Shown here piece after piece: positions 5,975-11,661 of a stretch of 11,661 nucleotides of DNA. Both the position numbers and the translations under genes were made by a program. Source of the stretch: Planctomycetota bacterium (GTDB lineage Bacteria; Planctomycetota; Phycisphaerae; WQYP01); contig JAJZNY010000296.1 in assembly GCA_021852245.1 (NCBI GenBank), positions 1 to 11,661 on the forward strand, given 5' to 3'. How positions within the stretch are numbered: the stretch's first letter is position 1; every line of letters begins with the position of its first letter. Under the pieces are notes generated by a model that had not been told where the DNA came from, made no database searches, and saw only the letters and a program-made list of their open reading frames with translations.

Positions 5975-5980
5975 TATAAT
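5975..5980 (+). promoter_or_regulatory. -10 element candidate for the moxR operon
   Basis: A perfect TATAAT, 48 bases upstream of the moxR start, in the 150-base gap between the divergent RHS tip and moxR. No good -35 hexamer is found at 16-18 bases (the hexamer at 17 is GGATGC); TTGAAG at 5964 is too close. It would give a 5' untranslated region of roughly 40 bases. Confidence 0.45.
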
Positions 5981-6027
5981 GGCGATATGCCGATGGGGTT
6001 AACGGGCAGTCGTTCAATGGAGTGCCG

Positions 6028-7122
6028 ATGATGAGTGAATTCATGGGTCGTTTCAGCCAAACCGAGCGGCCGCCAACGCCGGACGCCGCCCCACCCCCGC
6101 AGGCACCTGCCCGGGTGACAGGATCTGATGTTCTGGCGGTCGAGGATCTGGCCAAAAGCTACCGTGCGATCTGCGATCAGCTTGGCAAGGTGATTGTCGG
6201 CCAGGAGGAAGTGATCGAACAAGTTCTCACGGCGATGTTCTGCCGCGGACATGCGCTGCTGGTGGGCGTGCCGGGGTTGGCGAAAACGATGCTGGTCAAG
6301 ACGCTGAGCGAAGTTCTGAGTCTGCAGTTCAAGCGGGTACAGTTCACACCTGATTTGATGCCTTCGGATATCACCGGAACCGATGTGCTGGAAGAAGATA
6401 AGACGACCGGGAAACGGGCGTTCAGATTCGTCCGCGGTCCGCTGTTTACCAACATGCTTCTGGCGGATGAAATCAATCGTACACCACCCAAAACACAGGC
6501 GGCACTGCTGGAGGCGATGCAGGAGCATCGCGTTACCGCCGGCGAAAACACGTACGATCTTCCACAACCCTTTTTTGTGCTGGCCACGCAGAACCCGATT
6601 GAACAGGAAGGGACCTATCCATTGCCCGAGGCGCAGCTTGACCGATTCATGTTCATGACGGTGGTACGATATCCCACGGCAGCGGAGGAATTGCAGATCA
6701 TGAAGCAGTCAAGTTCGCTGCAACCCGTGACACTCAATCGCGTGCTGGACGCAACGACCATTGAATATCTGCAGGACGTGGTGCGCCGCGTGCCGGCGGC
6801 TGATCACGTTTATGAGTTTGCCCGCAGCCTGGTACGGGCAACGCGCCCCGGAGAAGCGGAAACCCCGAAATGGCTCACAGACCTGGTGCAATGGGGAGCG
6901 GGCCCACGGGCAAGCATCTATCTCATTCTGGCCGGCAAGGCGAGGGCGATTCTGCACGGACGCATGCACGTGAGCACGGAGGACATTTCGCAGGTGGCCA
7001 AGCCGGTTCTGCGCCATCGGATCACCACCACGTTCAGCGCGGAGGCCAGTGGCATTTCGACCGACAAGATCATCGAACGTTTACTCAACGAACTGAGCGG
7101 CGCGGCACAGCGTGCGGCGTAA
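6028..7122 (+). CDS. moxR: MoxR family AAA+ ATPase
   Basis: About 364 residues. MoxR proteins are cytoplasmic AAA+ ATPases believed to act as chaperones that assemble or activate protein complexes together with VWA-domain partners. Numbered from the GTG at 6022: Walker A GVPGLAKT (82-89), Walker B LLADE (146-150) followed by the MoxR-typical [18 protein letters not shown], and sensor 1 in [19 protein letters not shown] (187-205) with the usual N191. A proline-rich, low-complexity N-terminal extension of about 35 residues precedes the core. All nucleotide-binding motifs are intact and length is normal. GGAG at 6019-6022 favours the tandem ATGs at 6028 or 6031 over the GTG at 6022. First gene of a four-gene operon; the stop overlaps the next start by 11 bases. 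Confidence 0.93.
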   Translation: MMSEFMGRFSQTERPPTPDAAPPPQAPARVTGSDVLAVEDLAKSYRAICDQLGKVIVGQEEVIEQVLTAMFCRGHALLVGVPGLAKTMLVKTLSEVLSLQFKRVQFTPDLMPSDITGTDVLEEDKTTGKRAFRFVRGPLFTNMLLADEINRTPPKTQAALLEAMQEHRVTAGENTYDLPQPFFVLATQNPIEQEGTYPLPEAQLDRFMFMTVVRYPTAAEELQIMKQSSSLQPVTLNRVLDATTIEYLQDVVRRVPAADHVYEFARSLVRATRPGEAETPKWLTDLVQWGAGPRASIYLILAGKARAILHGRMHVSTEDISQVAKPVLRHRITTTFSAEASGISTDKIIERLLNELSGAAQRAA

Positions 7123-8098
7123 TGAGGAATCCGGATTTTCATTCGGAAGGCAGGTGGGTGGTATTTCGATCTCGATCCATGAACGTCAGGAGCGCGAATC
7201 AGGCTCGCTATTAGCCCCGGATCTGCTGTCGCGAATCAGTCGGCTGGAAATGGTCGCACGTCAGGTTATGGACGGTTACGTCCAGGGGATGCACCGGTCC
7301 GCCCACCTCGGATTTGCCACCGACTTTGCCCAGCATCGTGAATACACCCCGGGAGATGACCTCAAGCGCATCGATTGGCGGGTGTACGCTAAAGTCGATC
7401 GATTTTATATCCGCCAGTATGAAGTGAGCACCAATTTGCGAGCGCACCTGCTGGTCGATACCAGCGGTTCCATGGCGTACCGCGGGGCCGACGACGCCAT
7501 GAGCAAATATCGCTACGCTCAGTTTACGGCCGCGTGCCTCGCCTACCTTCTGCTGCACCAGCAGGATGCCTGCGGCTTGATTACACTGGACGAAAAAATA
7601 CAGGACTTTATTCCGGCCAGGTCAACTGCATCGCATCTGATGACCCTGACCCGCGCGCTGGAGGCGCGATCGTGCGGGGTCGAGGGGAATCTGAGCCGGA
7701 CACTTCACGAAGTGGCGGACCGACTCAAACAGCGAAGCATGGTCATTCTACTGAGCGATCTGCTCGAACCGGCCGACGCAGTGATCAGTGCCCTGCACCA
7801 CCTTCGGCACCGCCGTCACGAGGTGCTGGTGCTTCAGATATTGGCACACGATGAGATTGTATTTCCCTTCCGAAAATGGACGCTTTTCAAGAGTATGGAG
7901 GCATCCGATCATTCTCTGCGGCTTGATCCGGCGGTGGTGCGCCGCCGTTATCTTGATGCCATGGCCGGGCATCGACGGGCGATTGAAACCACCTGCAGTG
8001 ACCTGCGTATCAGCTATCGGCTCATGGACACCCGTCACAGTGTGGATCGGGCCTTAACCGCATATCTGTCCACCCGACTCAGGGAGCGCGGCATTTGA
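7112..8098 (+). CDS. DUF58 domain protein (VWA-like MoxR partner)
   Basis: A 328-residue DUF58 protein, the standard neighbour of MoxR. The family signature is clear: [19 protein letters not shown] (76-94), DRFYIRQYE (96-104), then the VWA-like metal site LLVDTSGSM (113-121) with D-x-S-x-S intact, and [11 protein letters not shown] (210-220) supplying a later acidic residue. Unlike longer DUF58 proteins it has no N-terminal membrane helices, so it is expected to be cytoplasmic or peripheral. The start is taken as GTG 7112, overlapping the end of moxR by 11 bases; a second in-frame GTG at 7154, with GGAAGG only three bases upstream, is possible and would remove 14 residues. Presumed function: adaptor linking the ATPase to membrane VWA proteins (known of the family only in outline). 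Confidence 0.92.
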   Translation: MRRNEESGFSFGRQVGGISISIHERQERESGSLLAPDLLSRISRLEMVARQVMDGYVQGMHRSAHLGFATDFAQHREYTPGDDLKRIDWRVYAKVDRFYIRQYEVSTNLRAHLLVDTSGSMAYRGADDAMSKYRYAQFTAACLAYLLLHQQDACGLITLDEKIQDFIPARSTASHLMTLTRALEARSCGVEGNLSRTLHEVADRLKQRSMVILLSDLLEPADAVISALHHLRHRRHEVLVLQILAHDEIVFPFRKWTLFKSMEASDHSLRLDPAVVRRRYLDAMAGHRRAIETTCSDLRISYRLMDTRHSVDRALTAYLSTRLRERGI

Positions 8099-10347
8099 GT
8101 TTTATGATGCCCATCATGCTCCTTGGGACGGCCCTGGCGGCGATACCGCTTATTATTCATCTTCTGCATCGCCGTAAAACCACCCCCATCGAGTGGTCGG
8201 CCATGCTTTTTCTGCAGCCGAGCGAAACGACACAGAAGCAAAAGCGTATTCCCGAGCACTGGCTGCTGCTGATTTTGCGGATGCTGCTGCTTGCATGCAT
8301 TGCATTTTTATTATCCATGCCGGTGCTATCCGACGGGGGCCTTTCCGTCATTGGCCGCAGTACGCCTGCGGATGTTGTGGTCGTCATGGACCATTCGATA
8401 TCGACGGGATTCATCAGCGGCCGCCGTACGGTTTTCAATCATGGCATTGTGCTTCTCCGGAGCCTCATTCATCATCTTAGCCCGGATGACAGCCTGAATA
8501 TTGTGGTGGCCGGACACCGGAACTACAGCCTGAGTCGGCATGGGATATTGATTGCGGACCGGACGCGGATTGAGCGGAGATTTATTCTTCCTCTGGAACA
8601 GCTGCCCGCCGGTCTATCGGGCAGTTCGATACCCTCTGCGATACGCTACGCGCAGGCGATTGCGCAAAGAGGCAACAACCTGAAGAAGGTGATATTCGTC
8701 ATCTCCAATGATCGGGTGGTATCGTGGAAGATCGGCCGGACGGGTTTGTGGGCCAGTACCCGCACGGCGTCCGTCGGGCGCCCCGTCCCGGTTTACAATA
8801 TTAAAATTCCGGCTCTCGTGACCGAATCCGACGTTTCCATCGGCCCGCTTCATATCGAACCACGCATTCCGGGCGCCGGACACCCTGCGCATATTATTTT
8901 CACGGTGGAGAATTCGGGCCCGCTGCCAGTAAGCGGCGTCAGATTACGTCTGCTTGTTAACGGCCAGCCGGTCGCCGTGACGCAGATACGCGAACTGGCG
9001 GCGGGTAAAACCCGCACCTGTCGCTTTAAGTATCGGTTTCATACGGCGGGGTCGCATTGGCTGGAGGTCCGTACCCATTTTCAGGATGCGCTGGCAGCGG
9101 ATAATCGATCTCTGGCGGCGGTAAAAATCTGGAACCATCTTTCGGTACTGATTATCGATCACCAGGTGGGCTCAATCGGTCATTACCGAAACAGCCGGTT
9201 CATTGCAGCGGCGCTTGACCCGTTTCCGCAGGAACAGGGCAGTCCGGCGCTGGCCACACCTGAGGTGGTAAGCATCAGCCGGGCGGCGCAGATGCATCTG
9301 CGGAAATTCGATGCCGTTATCCTGAACGATCCAACCACCGTACCCGGCCATCTGCTCACCCGGCTGAACTTATTCGCACGGACCGGCCGGGGGGTGTGGA
9401 TTATTGCCGGCCACCACACCAATGACCATTTCTTGAATACCGAACTGCAGTCACATGGACTGTCCGTCGGAACCTTCGGACAACTTAAAAAGTCACGGCG
9501 ACCGCCATTTATCGTCATCAGGGATCGGCGGAGCGAGATCGTCAAACCGCTTCTGCAGGCCGGGCACAACCAGATTGTTGGCGTCACCTTAAACGGCTGG
9601 TGGGCGCTAAAGCCGGAAATAAATAATACACGGATCATTGCGGCGACCGGTGATGGGGACCCGCTCATGGTCGAGAGGGATTTGGGTTCGTCCGGCGGGC
9701 GGCTTCTGGTCTGGACCACGGGTGTGGGCGGGCAATTGAATGATTGGCCAACGGTGGCGGCCAGTTTTGTCCCGCTGGTGAACCAGAGTGTTGTGCATCT
9801 GGCACTGGCGGGCCGGGAGCTTTCCACCCGACGTGAACTGAACCCCGGCGGTATGCTGGTCTGGACGGGCCACGGCCCACCCGCGATCACCTCCGCTCAA
9901 CTTATTTTGCCCGATAAGCGTATTATCCCGCTGCATCCGAGACTGGAGCCGGGCGATCAATATCTGATCACATCCAGCCATACCGCCCAACCCGGGCTTT
10001 ACCGGCTGACGCTCAAACCCGGTGGCAGAAGAAGCTCGATTTACTATTGCGTCGCGATTGACCCCCGGCAGCTTGCACCGGCGGAATTGACACCCGCAGA
10101 TATACACTGGATGAAAAATCAAAGGTTTATCGCCGGTTCAATCTCGCCTAATCAAGCCGCCACGATTCTGGGAACCGCAGTCGGAGGCCTCTCGGTCTGG
10201 CCGCTCATTGCCATTCTGGTGCTCGTGGTGATGGTCGTTGAAGGATGGTTGTGCCGGCGGCTTGGACGACTGCAGTCGGACGACTCGCCCACGGAAAGCG
10301 ACACCGATATGACGGCGGCGGCCTACCCCACGGGTGCACCATGGTAG
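8095..10347 (+). CDS. large BatA-like membrane protein with VWA-like and amidotransferase-like regions
   Basis: A 750-residue protein. The N-terminus matches the BatA N-terminal region: membrane helix about 4-21, the basic HLLHRRKTTPIEWSAM loop, and a second helix about 56-77. A VWA-like domain follows with D-x-S-x-S as DHSIS (99-103) and the later strand VIFVISNDR (199-207). The threonine usual in the metal site is replaced by serine in GSSIPSAI, and SDG is replaced by SND. Residues ~245-345 look like a beta-sandwich (HIIFTVENSGPLPVSGVRLR). Residues ~348-460 (LSVLIIDHQ ... FDAVILNDP ... GRGVWIIAGHHTN) resemble the glutamine-amidotransferase-like fold seen in many planctomycete VWA proteins, without an obvious catalytic cysteine. 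A last helix lies at about 698-718. TTG at 8095 is chosen as start because AGGGAG (8081-8086) is eight bases upstream and TTGA overlaps the DUF58 stop; ATG at 8104 is the alternative. Confidence 0.85.
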   Translation: MSFMMPIMLLGTALAAIPLIIHLLHRRKTTPIEWSAMLFLQPSETTQKQKRIPEHWLLLILRMLLLACIAFLLSMPVLSDGGLSVIGRSTPADVVVVMDHSISTGFISGRRTVFNHGIVLLRSLIHHLSPDDSLNIVVAGHRNYSLSRHGILIADRTRIERRFILPLEQLPAGLSGSSIPSAIRYAQAIAQRGNNLKKVIFVISNDRVVSWKIGRTGLWASTRTASVGRPVPVYNIKIPALVTESDVSIGPLHIEPRIPGAGHPAHIIFTVENSGPLPVSGVRLRLLVNGQPVAVTQIRELAAGKTRTCRFKYRFHTAGSHWLEVRTHFQDALAADNRSLAAVKIWNHLSVLIIDHQVGSIGHYRNSRFIAAALDPFPQEQGSPALATPEVVSISRAAQMHLRKFDAVILNDPTTVPGHLLTRLNLFARTGRGVWIIAGHHTNDHFLNTELQSHGLSVGTFGQLKKSRRPPFIVIRDRRSEIVKPLLQAGHNQIVGVTLNGWWALKPEINNTRIIAATGDGDPLMVERDLGSSGGRLLVWTTGVGGQLNDWPTVAASFVPLVNQSVVHLALAGRELSTRRELNPGGMLVWTGHGPPAITSAQLILPDKRIIPLHPRLEPGDQYLITSSHTAQPGLYRLTLKPGGRRSSIYYCVAIDPRQLAPAELTPADIHWMKNQRFIAGSISPNQAATILGTAVGGLSVWPLIAILVLVVMVVEGWLCRRLGRLQSDDSPTESDTDMTAAAYPTGAPW

Positions 10348-11661
10348 ACCACCATCCGCCAAGTGCCGGCATTTATCCAACTGTGCATCCGGTGATGAAT
10401 ATCTGGCTGATGCTGATACTGGTATGCGCAGCCGGCGGGGCGCTGGTTTACTGGTACATGGGGCAGAAGCGACTGCTTTCTCCGCGAACCCTGTTGCTGG
10501 TAACCGCGATCCGACTTGCGATGATCTTATTAATTTTTCTATGCCTTTTGCGGCCGAGCGTATCGTGGCTTCGGGTGCGGCGTGTCCCCGGTTCTCTTTG
10601 GTTGGTGGTTGATCACAGTCAATCCATGTCGATTAAAGACGGCCCGCACTCTCCGGTGACCGAGCTTCGATGGGCCTGCGCGCTGGGATATCTGAAGCCG
10701 AACATCTACAACGACGCGGCAGATCGCGCGTCCGAATGGTCCGACGTATTGGCACAACGGCTCGGCACCATCAGAAGAGAGTTGGGCGCCGGGGCCGCGG
10801 ATAGCCGATCGGGCGAAAGGCGTATCCGCCGACAGCTTCAGTGGTGGAACAGGTATGCCACGCGCCTGATCGGCCATGTCTCGACCCTGCACGGCGCAGA
10901 TTCCATAGCGGCTACATTCAAATCGGTACAAAAGATGGTCCGTCACCTGGGCGGGCGACTGCACGGCACCCCTGTCCATGGTACTGCTTTTGCCGATCTA
11001 AGTTCCGCCGCTTCGGCGCTGAATCGAGCAGCCAAGAATCTCGCGAGCCTGGCTGAAGCACGCGATAAAGCATTTCTGGCATCCCAAGGCCATCAACCTG
11101 CCGTCATCCTGGCGTTGAATCGGGTTGGCGGCATGAGCCGGACAAAACTTGCCATCGCGGCACTGTTATCGCATCGCCTGCAAGACGGCCGAAGCTTTGG
11201 AGGGATAACGGCTGGCGAGCGTGTGCATGTCGTGAGTTTCGCCGCCAATGCGTATAACGCCGGACAGGCATCGCCGCTGACCTTGCGGAATGTGCTTCGC
11301 CGCGCCATGAATCCGACCGGCAAGGCGACCAATATCACGGCCGGACTGATGGCGGCAGCCCACCAGATGAATTCGCCGACATCGTCGAAGGTGTTGGTGG
11401 TTTCGGACGGCCGTCAGAATATGGGACCCGATCCCGGCCCCATCGCGCGATTGATGCTGGCCCGCGGAACCCCCACCTACGCACTCTGCGTCGGGGCCGG
11501 CTTCAACTCGCCGCGTGTAAGGATTCAGGCTCTTAACGCTCCTACCTGGATTTTCAAACATCAGAAGATGCACGCCGTTGCGCTGGTCTCCATCCGGGAT
11601 ATGGCCGATCATCCGGTAAAAATCTATCTATATCGAAACGGTAAGCGTATCGACAGCCGGA
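10341..11661 (+). CDS. second membrane VWA-domain protein (3' end outside window)
   Basis: The frame from the ATG at 10341 stays open to the last base, giving at least 440 residues. It overlaps the preceding gene by seven bases. Two membrane helices lie at about 20-39 (IWLMLILVCAAGGALVYWY) and 50-70, followed at once by a VWA domain with a complete metal site: DHSQS (91-95), a threonine in KATNIT (T330/T333) and SDGRQN (D356). Between the first metal motif and the threonine is a long helical, charged insert (~150-260). Such two-helix-plus-VWA proteins, often continuing into an amidotransferase-like domain, are typical late genes of planctomycete MoxR operons. Only a weak ribosome binding site is present, so translation probably depends on coupling to the upstream gene. 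The C-terminal architecture cannot be seen. Confidence 0.88.
   Translation, partial: MVDHHPPSAGIYPTVHPVMNIWLMLILVCAAGGALVYWYMGQKRLLSPRTLLLVTAIRLAMILLIFLCLLRPSVSWLRVRRVPGSLWLVVDHSQSMSIKDGPHSPVTELRWACALGYLKPNIYNDAADRASEWSDVLAQRLGTIRRELGAGAADSRSGERRIRRQLQWWNRYATRLIGHVSTLHGADSIAATFKSVQKMVRHLGGRLHGTPVHGTAFADLSSAASALNRAAKNLASLAEARDKAFLASQGHQPAVILALNRVGGMSRTKLAIAALLSHRLQDGRSFGGITAGERVHVVSFAANAYNAGQASPLTLRNVLRRAMNPTGKATNITAGLMAAAHQMNSPTSSKVLVVSDGRQNMGPDPGPIARLMLARGTPTYALCVGAGFNSPRVRIQALNAPTWIFKHQKMHAVALVSIRDMADHPVKIYLYRNGKRIDSR

Noticed and set aside
5884..6567. 227-codon open frame on the - strand
   Set aside because: It is antisense to the MoxR ATPase, whose motifs are unambiguous.
9183..9890. 235-codon open frame on the - strand
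   Set aside because: It is antisense to the BatA-like gene and has no recognisable protein features.
10539..10979. 146-codon open frame on the - strand
   Set aside because: It is antisense to the second VWA protein, whose frame is continuous from 10341 to the window end with intact metal-site motifs.
1..11661. CRISPR array, tRNA or rRNA genes, insertion sequences
   Set aside because: No regularly spaced direct repeats, no tRNA or rRNA signatures, and no transposase-like protein with terminal inverted repeats were found on either strand.

Overview
The window looks like a stretch of a planctomycete chromosome, probably of the Phycisphaerae type. Three things suggest this: an RHS core ending of the 'YQGMTLDAVTGLYYERNRD' / 'SLGRWMEQDPAQ' kind, a MoxR-DUF58-BatA-VWA operon with very large membrane VWA proteins, and moderately high GC. 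The taxonomic call is inference.

Left part (1-1335, + strand): the C-terminal end of a condensation/acyltransferase-like protein runs in from outside the window. It is followed by a ComF-type phosphoribosyltransferase. Bases 1336-1655 hold no convincing gene, only short repeats and hairpins.

Middle part (1656-5868, all - strand): an accessory island read right to left. It opens with an orphan RHS tip that has lost everything upstream of the conserved core. Next come a secreted or membrane-anchored protein of unknown function, a 400-base gap with no clear gene, and then small genes that seem to form two diverged copies of one module. Copy 1 is leader B, a soluble protein X (132 aa) and two small multi-pass membrane proteins (146 and 153 aa). 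Copy 2 is leader A, a frameshifted remnant of X and two small membrane proteins (152 and 146 aa). The two leaders match at 41 of 51 positions without gaps and both end on the start codon of the first gene. I recognise none of the X or membrane families. The arrangement resembles cargo behind an RHS tip (effector/immunity style), but no toxin or immunity function can be read directly.

Right part (6028-11661, + strand): a tightly packed operon of a MoxR AAA+ ATPase, a DUF58 protein, a 750-residue BatA-like membrane protein with a VWA-like domain, and a second membrane VWA protein that runs off the window end. Successive genes overlap by 11, 4 and 7 bases and use GTG and TTG starts, which implies translational coupling. 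A perfect TATAAT lies 48 bases before the first start. MoxR/VWA systems are generally thought to act as ATPase-driven chaperone or assembly machines at the cell envelope. The RHS island and this operon are arranged head to head around about 150 bases.
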